Under the pieces are notes generated by a model that saw only the letters and a list, made by a program, of their open reading frames with translations, was not told where the DNA came from and searched no databases. Shown here in pieces: positions 42,482-53,843 of a stretch of 64,000 bases of DNA. Origin of the DNA: Pisaster brevispinus (lineage: Eukaryota > Echinodermata > Asteroidea > Forcipulatida > Asteriidae). The position numbers and the translations under genes are program-made. Position 1 is the first letter of the stretch, and every line of letters starts with the position of its first letter. Where the stretch lies: NCBI GenBank assembly GCA_023634235.1, contig JAMKCF010000008.1, positions 14,283,420 to 14,347,419 of the forward strand, written 5' to 3'.

Positions 42482-44029
42482 CTTAGATGAACTGAGCTTA
42501 AATGTTTTGTTCGTGATTTAAGTCAGCGTCTTAAAAACAGTAGGAGTTTCCACTCCAAAGTTCCAAGACTAGATTTATTATAATTTTATTTAGATCAAGT
42601 CAAGTTAGGTTGCTTTCCTTAAGTACTTCTTTAGTTATTTGGTATTTAAAGATGACTTACTGATAAGTATTTCAACATTTTTAAGTCTCCCTTTTACTTT
42701 TTAGTAAATGAACTTTATTTGTAGACTTTCATATTCCTTTGTTAGAGCATTTACCAGAGGAAATTGTAGTCTTCTCTCAGATATGATTTAGCTTGGAAGT
42801 ACTGCAAATTTAGTACTGTGACCAAACTTCATGCATCCTTGGTAGTTACATTTTTAAGTGATGCCATTGCATCACATTTAGGTATAGCCATATGGTATAG
42901 CAAAGTATAGAACAGTTGGCCAGCCCACACAGAGAACCCTCATGTCTGAGACCATGCCGGACCCTAGTCCGTGTGGCACCATCAAGTCTGGTGGAGTCAT
43001 TAACCCAAAGCCCTGGAGCTATGGTCAGAGATGATTTGTTTATAGGAACAGGACCTTGCCAAGTTCCCCTACCAAGAAAGTGGTTTGAAGTTAATGGTTT
43101 TCTTTATCCTTTATCTTATGTCTTTGTTTTTGGGTAGCAGGGATAGGGCATTGATAAACTCTAGTTCTGGAGTAAAGGGTGATATATTCCATGACTGTAT
43201 AGACACAATTGGGTTTATTAGCCCATATGCCTGGTGTTGGTGGTTGGAAGTGCTAGCTAGAGCCAGGCAAGGTTTCCATGGTAGCAAGAGTTATGGCCAG
43301 CGGAATTCTACATGTTGTTTCATGTGTGTTGGATAGACACTAAAATAAGAGTCTTTATTATATTATTTTACTGGGTAAAGGTCAGTTCATATGTAGTTAA
43401 GTTTAATAATTTGATGACATGTTTGAAGTTATATTGCTAGATAGTGGATTTATATTAAAATCACTTATGGCAGAGTTCACAATTTAATGTACCCCGGTAG
43501 GAGTCAGTTTGATCACCGCCGAGGTTAACATTTCTTCCCTGAAATTGTGAGTTAAAAACCGAATATAAATAGAAACCCAACCCAGTTTATGTAAATCTCG
43601 CTGAACTGGGGGTCTATAGAGACGGTGAAAGATACCACTTTGCCAGACTGATCTCCTTAAACCCAACGCTGTACCTTCGATATAAATCGTTTATACACCT
43701 TGGAATGTTGTCATCATCTTTTCTTTCCTGTTAAGTACCTTTGGTGACCACTCAGAAAGTAGCCAATCTTATGCCGTAGTTTCTCCGAGCTCAGTCAACT
43801 TGATTGTTTCTGTGTTCTCAATGTCCTTGTTGCCGCCACATTCGACTTTTCTGCAAGCTGGAAAAAGATGTGACGAGAAAATGCTTACTAAAAAAATAAC
43901 TAGACATTCAGTTTTTGTTTACTACAAAAACAAGGTGTTCGTGATCGATGTCATCAAATTATGATTGGAACAAGATTTCATTATTTTTATCAACCCAATT
44001 TGTGGTTCAGGAGTAAGATTTTGTTCCAA
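42482..44029. other. Probable continuation of family B LTR, then unique DNA
   Basis: The sequence after the CTTA duplication should be the rest of the interrupted family B LTR, but I found no second copy here to fix its end. From about 43480 the sequence is unique. No ORF with a recognisable domain occurs. Confidence 0.4.
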
Positions 44030-45860
44030 TATAAATCTTAAACTTCCGGTTTGAACCAAAACTTAGGTCAAATGAGGTCATACTGTGTAGCGCTAGGTAA
44101 GTCATAGGAGCTCTCTGTAATGCCGTGTAGTTGATAAAAATCCAATGTGTGGTTGGGGAGTTATGATTGTTTCAAGTCTTGAATTTGATCATCCGGTTTG
44201 AACCGGAATTCGAGGTCAAATTGGGTCGCATTCTGTGTGTCAATTCTTAAGTTGATAAATTCTTTGCCAATGATGTAAAGATTGCAAAAAAAAACCAAAG
44301 TGTGCTTTAGAAATTATGATTTTTTGAAACTTTAATTTTTAACTTCCGGTTTGAACCGGAAGTCAGTGTTAAATGAGGACACACTGTATATCGTTTGTTA
44401 AGTCTTAGGAGCTCTTTCTAATGACGTTTACTTAATAAAAATACAATGAGTGGTTGAGGAGTTACTAATTTGTTAATTATTAAATTCATCTTCCGGTTTG
44501 AACCGGAAGTCAAGGTTGAAGGGCATAACATTTTGTGTATCGTTCCTTCACTTGTTATCTACCTTCCAAATGATGCATAGATTGTAAAAATCCAATGTGT
44601 GGTTCAGAAGTTAGGATTTTTTGAAACATTAAATTTCAACTTCCGGTTTGAACCGGAAGTTAAGGTCAAACGGGTCAGAATTTATGTACCGCGTGTTTAA
44701 TTTATCAATACCGTTAAGACGTCGTATGGATTGTAACAATCCATTGTGTGGTTAAGGAGTTATGAATTTTTCAAATATAACACGGACTACCATTACTTGG
44801 ATGTGCAATATACAATGAAATAGCGAGCGACGCCAAATGTATTCCTATAGGTGGCTTTACAGTTTCAATCAAAGATCGTATAGCGCCGTAGGCGCTAACG
44901 ATCTTTGGTTTCAATACAGACATGTTAACTTAAACCACGCGCGCAGTGTACATGTGGCTGTATGGACGTGTAGCGAGACCTTGACTACACGTGCATCGTA
45001 CACGTGAGTGGCTGGAACAGGTTTGACATACATTGTATTTACGTGTAGGCCTACACTACCGTGCGTTGTCGTACAAGGTCGTTCAACAGACACCTGCGCT
45101 TTGACGTCAAGTTTGAACCAAATGCAAAGGTTAAAATGTTATTATCTCTGTGCAAAAGTTTCGGCAGGATAACTCATCTATAATCTAATGCAAAATTCAG
45201 GTTAAAATGTTACGTAGTTTTTGAGATATGAATTTTTGAAATTTTCAACTTCCGGTTTGAACCGGAAGTCAAGGTCAAATGGGGTCATGTTGTGTGTAGC
45301 ATTTGTTGACCTTTTAACAACCAATCCGATGATGTGTAGATTGTAAAAATCCAACATGTGGTTCATGAGTTATGATCTTTTACAAATATTAAACATTGAT
45401 TTAATGTAATTCAATACCCGATGATGTCATCATGACATCATCATGTGTGTGGCGTCTTGATGATATTGTTCAATTCTCTTATGAGTTTCAATGTTCAAAT
45501 CAATTTCAATTTTGAGTTATGACAAAAATTTGAATTTTTTTACGAAAAAACACAAAGGCAGACTTTGACCTTCCGTTAAGACCGGAAGTGAAGGTCATAC
45601 GATTTTTGCGTTAACTTTTCAAATGTTGCCCCAATCTTGATGTACCAGATGCCCAATTATGAGTTCCATAGCTTTCAAATTTACGAAGATACAGCAACTT
45701 GAAAATGGTCATTTTCAATTTTAAAAACGTTGTAATTCGACACCCGATGACGTCATCATGACGTCATGACAACTGTGCCGTCCTCATATTAAGGTTCAAT
45801 TGTCTGATGAGTTTCAAGGTTCAATTCAGTTTCAATCTTGAGTTATGATCCAGAGAAGAG
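44030..45860. repeat. ~148-bp satellite with CTTCCGGTTTGAACCGGAAG palindromes
   Basis: Units recur with anchors near 44045, 44191, 44342, 44490 and 44640 (146-151 bp apart), again at 45248 and in altered form near 45571. Each has the 20-22 bp palindrome ACTTCCGGTT/AACCGGAAGT and phrases like AAGGTCAAATGGGGTCA, AAAATCCAATGTGTGGTT and GGAGTTATGA. Two longer-period copies near 45422 and 45747 carry GATGATGTCATCATGACATC or its TGACGTCA form. A 44790-45200 segment (with TAGCGCCGTAGGCGCTA at 44881) interrupts the array. Confidence 0.85.
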
Positions 45861-47100
45861 TTCCCCGGAAGAAGATGGACAAAAAAAAAGAAAAAAAACA
45901 GAACAAAAACAAGAGGTGTTTGGCACATATTGCACGAACACCTAATAAAATAACTGTTACCCAACAAACACTGGAAGTTTCGCTTGGTTGAGCAAAAAAA
46001 GAAAATTACTTGTCATTTCCAAAATGTTTACTTTGGTCGAAAACCCTGAATGAATTATTTTAAACTTCCTGTTTGGATTGTAAGGAATGGATAAAGTGGG
46101 GTCTATCTGGAATAAAATAGCGCACCTAGATGCACAATCTTTTGAAGTTTTATCACACGGACCATTGTGGTGGGAGAATTCTGTTGATTTAACGTGGGGC
46201 AAACCCCCCTAAATATCCCTTTCACGTTTCCTTATCTTGTTCTTTTTATTTCTCTTAATATCCCTTTAAACGCTTCCGTATAAATAATTTCTGTTTCTCT
46301 TAATATCCCTTAATGTTAATAGTTCACGCGGTGTATGTGAACTCTCCATGAGAGGGCGCTATACAAGTTGACTTTTGAAAATGATAGTCGTCGGCTCATC
46401 AAACATCAACACGTGAGGGCACTAAACAAGTTTGGCATTGAAAATGATGTTGTCGGCTGCCACAAATAGAAAAACATTTCTAGTACAGGTAACTGTGACG
46501 CAAAAAAGACGTCATGTTGTTTTATGATCTAAGTTAGCTCACACGCTTTGATTTGATGTACTGGTTGTGACGTTTAAGACTATAGTTTCTCATATTGAAT
46601 CTTCACAAATTTTACAAGTTAAAGCTATGAGAATTATTTTAATTAAAAAATATTATTAAAAAAAACCAAAAGAACAGTGAACTCAGTCACTGTAGCTCGC
46701 AAACCTGAGGAAACCTTTAAACAAAGATGCCTGCTGTGTGAACCAGAAACACCAGGGTTAACCTCTAACTTTTCCTGTTTCTTGATAAAAGTGTTCTTCA
46801 AAAGTTTGTTTTCTTCCAAAAACGGGACATTTTACATTCTCAAATATTTTTCAATGTCTTTTTATTGTTTCTTTACAATCCAAAATTGCTCAAATTGTAT
46901 GGTAGCCAGTTCGACAAATTGCCAACTCGCCGACTACATTCTCCACTATGTCAAGGCTGTCTAGGACCAAATGACAAGTGCTCCCAGCACACAACCCCCA
47001 CTGCCACTATTAATTTCAACACGACAAAACATTCTTGCAAATTAAAGAACAATGTCCTTGTTTTACACCCACGGGTGGACCATGGCCATAGAAAACTCAC
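45861..47100. other. No gene recognised
   Basis: Unique AT-rich DNA; an 81-codon minus ORF at 45957-46202 and a 95-codon + ORF at 46677-46964 lack domain or splice support. The 3' exon(s) of the anoctamin-like locus would be expected here on the minus strand, but I could not find them. Confidence 0.45.
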
Positions 47101-47267
47101 CTGCCATGTTCCAATGTCTCCAGTTGGCTGGCCAAAATAATAAGGTCGTTGGCAAACGCGGCTGATCTTGAAGGTGTCTGCGCATATCTCAATGATGGTG
47201 TTGAATAACAGAAGAGAAAGACGCATCCAAACTCAAGGAGGAGCTCCAGGTAGTCCGCAAATGTACC
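47101..47267 (-). pseudogene. Anoctamin-10-like pseudogene, exon with internal deletion
   Basis: Bounded by acceptor TGTTTTCCAG and donor GTGAGT on the minus strand. The 5' part reads GTFADYLELLLEFGCVFLF, matching ANO10 GTFDDYLELFLQFGYVSLF. The 3' part, in another frame, reads LFNTIIEICADTFKISRVCQ then RPYYFGQPTGDIGTWQ, matching ANO10 (SDALKMCRVFKRP, IGVWQ). About a dozen residues of a membrane segment are missing between them and the frame changes, near 47207-47226. Both splice sites remain, so this is an exon that decayed in place. Confidence 0.75.
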
Positions 47268-47449
47268 CTGGAAAACACAACAATAATTATAGATTTATTG
47301 ATAAAAGTCTTGCAATCAAAACAGTAAATGCCTCATTTCAACTTTGCCTTTCATTAATGTAGAACTTAGACAACACTGTATTGACCCAATTCACCCTGAC
47401 GTCATCAACCACAATAAAATCTTGGTTGTGCCATTTTGAGTCTTCAGAT

Positions 47450-47590
47450 TCCCTTTGTAATCCCTTTTGAAAGGGTCAATACTCTATAAAGCAGGGATCA
47501 TGGGTTCGAATCCCACCTGAGTAGCCTTTTGGGTTTTTTTCTGCAGGACTCAGAAAGAAATAAGTATACAGCGTTTATTACACATCCCTG
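47450..47590 (+). repeat. tRNA-derived SINE head, family 1 (plus)
   Basis: B box ATGGGTTCGAATCCCACC at 47489-47506, then TGAGTAGCC, GCAGGACTCAG and AAGTATACAGCG. Same layout as the minus-strand copy at 1229-1345. Confidence 0.55.
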
Positions 47591-47874
47591 TAAGGGTATC
47601 CCTGATGCAGTTATTGCAACTATTGAATCTGATTTAGATGAAAAAACAATCCTGCCCAGAAAATACTGCTTAAAATATTCTGCTAAGCAAAAAATAAGAA
47701 GGATACCAGTCACAGATGCTACATGTGACATGGCATTTTGGCTGGTAACCTTATTCTGGTGAGCATGATTTGTTGTGCTTAGCTAACTTTTCTGCTTAAG
47801 CAGCTCCAAAAGATTTGGCAGAGTGTGAGCAGATTCACAATGGATCTGCATTGTTGCAACACTCTTTTGTTACA

Positions 47875-48358
47875 AGAACTTCCAGAAAGCTAGCGTGCCT
47901 TTTGCTTTACTGTTTTCATGAAAACTTTTTTTGCTTATATGCTTTATGAAATTGGGCCCAGCTCTATAGCATGTAGTCGTGAGGAGTGGTCCAATTAAGC
48001 CCAGAAGGTCAAGGGTCACTTGCTTACAAGAGCTTCCAGCGTGCCTTTTGCTTTACTGTTTTTATGAAATAGACTTTCTGCTGATGGCCGCACCATAACC
48101 AAAAAACTTCCGCTTACAGGCTTTATGAAATTGGGCCCTTTGTTTGTCAGTTCTAGTTATTGAAAATCCTCCTCTTTCCCTGACTTAGATCACTGTTGTG
48201 GACTAAGATTCTCCTCCACCACCAACAAGATCCTTAAAGCCTTCATCCTAAATTTGGTCTTCAAAACGTTTCAACCTGATTGAATGACCCTTGACCTTCT
48301 GTGCTTAATTGGACCACTCCTCACGACTACATGCTATAGAGCTGGGCCCAATTTCATA
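47875..48358. repeat. Compound repeat: direct duplication plus 80-bp inverted arms
   Basis: 47941-48017 and 48281-48358 are near-perfect inverted copies (each with CATGTAGTCGTGAGGAGTGG and GGTCCAATTAAGC or complement). Inside and beside them, 47874-47930 and 48026-48070 are direct copies (CGTGCCTTTTGCTTTACTGT). All are edged by GCTTTATGAAATTGGGCCC ends, so several MITEs of that family inserted into one another. Confidence 0.75.
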
Positions 48359-48540
48359 AAGCATGTATAGGCACAAAATTTGCTAAGCACAGAAAAATAT
48401 TGCTTAGCAGAAACTGGTTACCAGCCAAAATTCCATAAAGTTCACACTGTTTTTACTGGTGCACCACTCATCTTTTGCTTAGCTTGGAAATTTGCTAAGC
48501 GATGTTTCTGCTTAACAGCTTTATGACATTGGGCCCTGGG
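48339..48540. mobile_element. GGGCCCAATTTCAT-family MITE, copy 2
   Basis: Starts GGGCCCAATTTCATAAAGC (48345) and ends GCTTTATGACATTGGGCCC. The interior has TGCTTAGCAGAAACTGGTTA and TTTTGCTTAGCTTGG. It is not a full palindrome like the 18.4-kb copy. Confidence 0.8.
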
Positions 48541-49062
48541 CACTTGTCAAAAATAACATAACATTAATAATTGCATAACTTTATTTACAGGCATCTCAAA
48601 GCGCTTATTAATGTTTCTTAGAAAGTTTACTAAGATTTTAAATTATTGAGACATATTTATATAGCACCTTGTAAGGGTTTTATGAAGGCTTTATGTCCCA
48701 TCTGAAAGATGAATCAATGATGGTATAAGGCAGTGTCCGAACTAGAGGCTGTGGCTGTGGCTTGACTGTCCTGTGAACATGCACTGAAGCATAGGAGGCC
48801 CATAGTAACACCCTTAGCTACAGCCAAAGCCAGAGCCGTCAATTCAAACACAGCCTAAAAGTCTTGCTCTAGAACACAAGTGTCAAGACTTGGACACAAA
48901 CCTACACTCTGCTGCTCAAAAACACAAGAGCTTGAGTCCAGTTTGACCTCTCATCAGCCAATACATGCCACAACACGTATAGTCATCTTAGACCCCCTTC
49001 AAAGTAAACTCCACCCCCATCCAACCTCCTTCCGCCATCCCCCATACTCATCCCATCCTTAC

Positions 49063-49250
49063 AGGGTAAATATCCATTTTGCTCTGCTCCTCAGCCAGTC
49101 CCTTGGCAGCCTCCTTGTGGACATCATCATCTTTCTTCTTCTCCGCAGCATCCAAGACATTGTCCCCTCTCCTCCAGAAGCGCAGGATCAGATATGGCAG
49201 GCCCGTCTCTAAGAACTGCTCAATTGATTTGCTGAACGATTAACAGGGTT
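49063..49250 (-). pseudogene. Anoctamin-10-like pseudogene, exon with one-base insertion
   Basis: Minus strand, ending at donor GTAAGG (CCT/GTAAGG). The 3' part reads FLETGLPYLILRFWRR, then GDNVLDAAEKKKDDDVHKEA and MDIYP. Just upstream another frame reads LGTLLIVQQI, matching ANO10 LATLLITSQIL. One extra base at about 49222-49226 separates the frames. If only 49063-49215 is used as an exon (acceptor ATTGAGCAG) the frame is kept but ~15 residues of a membrane region are lost. The acceptor for the longer form is not evident. Confidence 0.6.
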
Positions 49251-49404
49251 CCCAAACAATGAGATAAATAAACAACATTTCTGCTGTTATTTCATTTTTC
49301 TTAATTTACAAATTTTTGTAGCTGAGACTTGGAAGTCTGAAACAAAATACAACCATACACAGCTCTGCACAATACAAATCACTATAACAATACTGACCAC
49401 TTAA

Positions 49405-49625
49405 AAAAATAAGAGATCGCCCAACATCACAAGGTTACATCAGGGTGAGGTCTACACTTAACTGATATGGGCTGGCAACCCAAATCAACTGTCACCAGGG
49501 GCACGTTGCTACCTACTCCTGGAGCTGAAACAGGGTTACCCCCTTCACAGTCCGTAAGGATGCAAGTATGGGTATCATCCACTAGCAGCCTGGCTGGTAG
49601 CAGAATGCACTACCTTCCCAACTTA
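49405..49625 (-). repeat. SINE-like repeat X, copy 1
   Basis: Matches 54668-54900: AACATCACAAGGT, ACTTAACTGATATGGGCTG, CCCAAATCAACTGTCACC, GCTACCTACTCCTGG and ATGGGTATCATCCACTAG. It lies in an intron of the anoctamin-like locus. Confidence 0.75.
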
Positions 49626-49743
49626 ACTCAACTTGAGATGAATCCTAGTGCTTTGTAAAATCAAGCCCAGGTTCTGTGACCAATATCGTTTAGACTCACT
49701 GAAATAAGTAACAAATCTAATTCTGCGAGGTGGATTGTCTTAC

Positions 49744-49818
49744 CTTTTTCAGTCTGAGCATATCTTGTTGGTAAAAGGCGATGCAGAGCAGGGCCATGAA
49801 GCAATTGGCAAAATCAAA
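49744..49818 (-). pseudogene. Anoctamin-10-like pseudogene, 25-codon exon
   Basis: Between acceptor CAACAG and donor GTAAGA on the minus strand, phase 0. Reads FDFANCFMALLCIAFYQQDM then LRLKK, aligned to ANO10 [20 protein letters not shown]. It encodes a transmembrane helix of the anoctamin core and is intact in itself. Confidence 0.75.
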
Positions 49819-50234
49819 CTGTTGGGAATTAAAAACAACAGCAATTGGTTAAGCTAATAATTAAAAACCAAATAAATACGGTTGCAATCAAAAATAAAAA
49901 CAGTAAAACCTGAACCATGTCAAGTGAGTTAACAATGACTAGAATAAGTATTGAATAAGTATTGTCGAACCACAATTTGATGATTTGTGCAATTCATAAT
50001 TAAAAACGCTATTACTAACCCAATATTTTGTATAAGAGAGAATGGCAGTTGCCAGTTTGGCATTTACATGTTTAGTATGGGAGCTTTGCCGACTGTTCCC
50101 TTGTTGGGAAGATCATCTAAATAAACATACGAACAAACAAACTGAATGCCCCAAATCTGATATGGTATGAAACCACACTTTTTCTCATTATAAGCAATAA
50201 AATATGTACAATGCATGTTGTTCTTTAAGTGTAT

Positions 50235-50510
50235 GCTCGTCCTCAATATGAGATATTGTGGATGAGTGGTCTAGTGCACCAGACTCTGGTGTTCAGTGTC
50301 AGAGTGTGGGTTTGGGTCCAAGTCATGGCACTTGTGTCCTTAACTGATTGATCCTTGGGATGGGACACAAAGCTGTAGCTCCTTAGTGTTGTGGAATGAA
50401 AAGAGGTTTACCCCTGTGTTTCTGGCATGGTTGGCTGCAGATTGCACCGCAGCACCTTGTAAACCATTACATGGTGCTATGTCAATAAATGGGTCTTATA
50501 TTTCTAAAGT
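50235..50510 (+). repeat. tRNA-derived SINE (family 4)
   Basis: A tRNA-like head (GGATGAGTGGTCTAGTGCAC, B box GTGGGTTTGGGTCCAAG) is followed by CATGGCACTTGTGTCC, GATGGGACACAAAGC and a 3' end AACCATTACATGGTGCTATG. Its tail also appears near 48650-48690 in reverse (TTTATATAGCACCTTGTAAG). Such SINEs are common in marine invertebrates. Confidence 0.65.
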
Positions 50511-51061
50511 AGCTCAGCATACCTGCTGTTAAACTAAATGAGTGCTTTGATGCACCAATTCAAAAACCAGAATTCAACCAAATTCAAAATTGTGTTTTGT
50601 TATAACAATTATTATCCATGGCCTCTGTGCGATCCAGGCCCAACTCGTATATTAGCACTTTCTTCGACTTCTTGCCTCTTGTTCCGCTATTGCCAAGGTC
50701 AAACACTGGAAATGTGTACACATGTACGTACGACGCACAACTCGGCACTTGATAGGTGTTCCTTTGACCTCAGTGAGGGTGCTGTCATATGCAAGGAGTC
50801 TATAACACCCAATGGATTCTTGACCAATATGATGAGAAACTGATCACATAATTGATAAAAAAATGTGTGTAGTTTGACTGAGTGTCTCACGCAAGAACTG
50901 CCCAAAAGGAATGTGTGTATGTTTTATTACGCGAGCAAAACATGAAAAATATACTCTCTAACAAACTTTTCTTTCAAGTTAAAATTCTTTCTTCAGTAAT
51001 ACTATGCCCAACAACATTTCTGCCCTCCACCTGGGTCTATTAGGAGATACATGTAGATTAC

Positions 51062-51223
51062 CTTTCTGAGGGTTCGCTTCCACTTTGGGTAATGTTGCTC
51101 CTCACGCCCGGTGATCAGATTACTGTGTAGTGGCCCATAGAACTGAGGGCATGGCTCCTCAAACTTCACCATGCCGTAGGTTCCCCAGGAGTAGGCCATC
51201 GGGGAGCATTTATGCTTCCACAC
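51062..51223 (-). pseudogene. Anoctamin-10-like pseudogene, 54-codon exon
   Basis: Minus strand, acceptor TTTCCTGGAG and donor GTAATC, phase 0. Reads VWKHKCSPMAYSWGTYGMVK, then FEEPCPQFYGPLHSNLITGR and EEQHYPKWKRTLRK. The W-K-x-x-x-x-x-x-Y-x-W-G-T, F-E-E-P-x-P-x-F and Y-P-x-x-K-R motifs are a signature of ANO8/ANO10. FEEP favours ANO10. Exon intact. Confidence 0.85.
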
Positions 51224-51319
51224 CTCCAGGAAAGAGGAAAATGATTCTCTGTGATTTATAAAAATTAAAAAAAATCAGTTCATTCAGTTATTCTAATCAT
51301 TTCTATGCAAATAAGTATA

Positions 51320-52060
51320 CAGTTGACTCTCGTTAATACGAGGTCCACTGGACTGGCCCATTTTCCTCATATTAACCGAACCTCGTCTTAAACACAGCGC
51401 ACTATTTACACGTACATACACACGTCGTCATAGTGTATGCACTACACACGTGTCTAGGCTAGAACGGAGCGGTTTGCTTCCTATTCCTAGTACAGTTCTT
51501 ACGAGCATCCTGTACACAAAAATATCAATGATAAATGCATTTTTGTTGACTATGATCATAGAAGTTTAAAATTTTGTACAACTCAAGATAAAAATCATAA
51601 CAAAGTCATGTCAAACTTGCCGTTCATGTGACAGATTCGATACTGCGTAGCGCCTATACTGAACGTTGTTTTCGCTGGTAGCCGTCAGCGTGTAAGCGAA
51701 GTAGCATATCAAGCATAAGTTACCAGCGAAATGTTTCTGGTTTTCGGATCGGACAGAACCGTGTAGCCTGTCCGATCCGATTAGTTTGGCATCAATGTTA
51801 TTTCCGAACCTTGACTGAACGGTAAGCTTTTACACAACAATATTTTTCAGATCTCGCTACAAAAGTATGAAAAACAATACATTTTGTCATCATGGGGCCG
51901 CAAAAATACCTCGTATTATCCGTGTTCTCGTTACGACCGTGCTTGTATCTTCCGTTTTTTAAGACATAGAAACACGCATGGGGCAGTTCGGTACCGGTGA
52001 AATACCTCGTATTAACCGGCGTCTCGTATCTTCCGAGCTCGTATTAACGAGAGTCGACTG
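51320..52060. mobile_element. pogo/Tigger-like non-autonomous DNA element with TA duplication
   Basis: Ends CAGTTGACTCTCGTTAATAC and GTATTAACGAGAGTCGACTG form terminal inverted repeats, flanked by TA on both sides (51318-51319 and 52061-52062). CAG termini with TA duplication fit the Tc1/mariner-pogo group. No transposase ORF. A second inverted pair (TCGGATCGGACAG, 51746, and its complement near 51768) lies inside. It occupies most of the intron between two anoctamin-like exons. Confidence 0.8.
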
Positions 52061-52236
52061 TAATTACAACTTCTCTCCAACAAGGGCAGGTTATTATACC
52101 TGCAAGCAGTTGAAATCTGGGGGAAAAAGGGACACTTATTTAGGGGCAGTGGTGTATCCAGCAGGGGGAGGGGGAAACTCATGCACCCGACAAGTCTTTA
52201 CTTGAGGGAATTCTACGTTCTGTTAACTTATTTTAC

Positions 52237-52406
52237 CTTCACAACCAAACTGGTCAGCATGGACTCTGGTAAATTCCCACACAGTTCCATCTTCGCACTT
52301 CTTCAGACAGGCTTTCCAGCACCTTCAAGAAGCTGCTCCTTGGTGGCCCCAATCTCCAAGACAGTTCCCTCACCATCCTGCCCGACAGACTGTCTAGCTT
52401 TCAAAA
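52237..52406 (-). pseudogene. Anoctamin-10-like pseudogene, exon with one-base deletion
   Basis: Minus strand, acceptor TTCATTTTCAG and donor GTAAAA. It joins the N-terminal exon in phase: VLKARQSVGQDGEG, then TVLEIGATKEQLLEGAGKPV. There a TGA appears; one base further the frame reads KKCEDGTVWEFTRVHADQF. ANO10 has [20 protein letters not shown] and then KECNDNTMRAFTY, so a one-base loss at about 52304-52310 explains the break. It could be an assembly error, but other lesions in the locus argue for decay. Confidence 0.75.
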
Positions 52407-53587
52407 CTGAAAATGAAGAAATTGAACATTTCTCTTGTGAGAGTGTGGATTGTTCCTGTTTATGCAACAAACAGAATCCTTTATTCAGGGAATTGAAACC
52501 ACCGGATTAAAAACACCAGTTTCAAACACCAATGATTCTCCAGAAGACAAGCAACATTAAACTATTTGAAACGTTATCATACTAACAGCTCTTTTCAGAG
52601 CCAATACTCCTCCCAAAAGAGATTTACATGAGTGACTGTACCTTATACCAAAACAATATGTCAGACGAGTTCTGCCTGTTTGCCTGTCTGCAGGAGCAGG
52701 GGGAAAACACAGGCAACTCTAGAATCAAATGTGACAACCGGGGCATTTTTAACCCTTCCCTTTAATCAAGCATAAGTGTCTTGCTCAAATCGTCACTGTT
52801 TTCATGAAGAGACAATGGAGCAATTGCAGTCAAATTGTTCATGTTTGGAGAAAACCGCGTTTGGAGTATAACTACTAGTGAAGACATTGTTTCAAGAGAT
52901 TGCTTGCAAATTAAACTTTGACATTTAACCTCAGACATGTAGGTCCTACAATTTTTTCTTCATGAAAACCCCAAAAGGCCGAGCACTCATTTTTGGCACT
53001 TTGCCAGCACTACGTACTTCAATGTAATAATTGACAAATCCAAGATTTTTGGCTGTCCATGGAAATTCAAGACTGTGAATCAGGTGATATTATCCCTGTG
53101 CTAATAACTGTACACAAAACTATGACATTTTATGACTTATAACTTGGAGAAACTGTTGTATCAATAATAACAGTTAAAATTAAGTAAAAACACTGATCTG
53201 CCAAAATGTCTTAATTTTGTTAATTATTTTGCTGCTAGTGAAAACATGACGCATCAGCAAGCACCAAGAATGGCCAGGTCAGGATTCGAACCCCCCTTTT
53301 GTAAAGCAAACCAATCAAACAACTTCCTTATTTATTAAATTTATTTTATTACGCAAATCAAATGTTCAAAACAAGTCATTTAAAAGTACAAGCCACAAAG
53401 TATAGCTATGGCTGAGAAAATTTAAGTATAAAGTACACATTTTCAAAATTGTATAAAATACCAGGCCAGTGAGTGACAAGGAAGAACATGAAGAACAGGT
53501 GACCGGCACCTCTCAAAAACTGGTCAAACCTGTCCCTCAAAGGTCAACCCTGTCCCTCAAAAACAAAAAGATATGTTGTTTCCTTAC

Positions 53588-53843
53588 CAGCTCCATCATT
53601 GATCTCCAGTGCCTTAATTTGTTCTATCATCCATTGTCTGGAGTCATTGGTCGTCTTCTCCGATATCTCCATGATAACCAGCGGTCTGAACTCCCCACTT
53701 AGATGTGTTAAGATGTCATCATTGACGTCCTGCATGCAATGGCCATGGTGTTCATGGTGGTGGCCATTAAAGTCATGAGCATGGACACCATGACTGTGGC
53801 CATTGACCTGGGCATCAGCTCCTACACGTTGGATGGCCGGCAT
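53588..53843 (-). pseudogene. Anoctamin-10-like pseudogene, N-terminal exon with His-rich stretch
   Basis: Begins at ATG (53843, minus strand), 25 bases after an AG acceptor, and ends at donor GTAAGG (phase 1). Reads MPAIQRVGADAQ, then a His-rich run (NGHSHGVHAHDFNGHHHEHH), then LSGEFRPLVIMEISEKTTND and SRQWMIEQIKALEINDGA. ANO10 starts with [20 protein letters not shown] followed by EWLKNRI, so the match begins after the His-rich stretch, which is extra. Anoctamin-10 (TMEM16K) is an ER lipid scramblase. The exon is open, but the locus as a whole is not. Confidence 0.75.
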
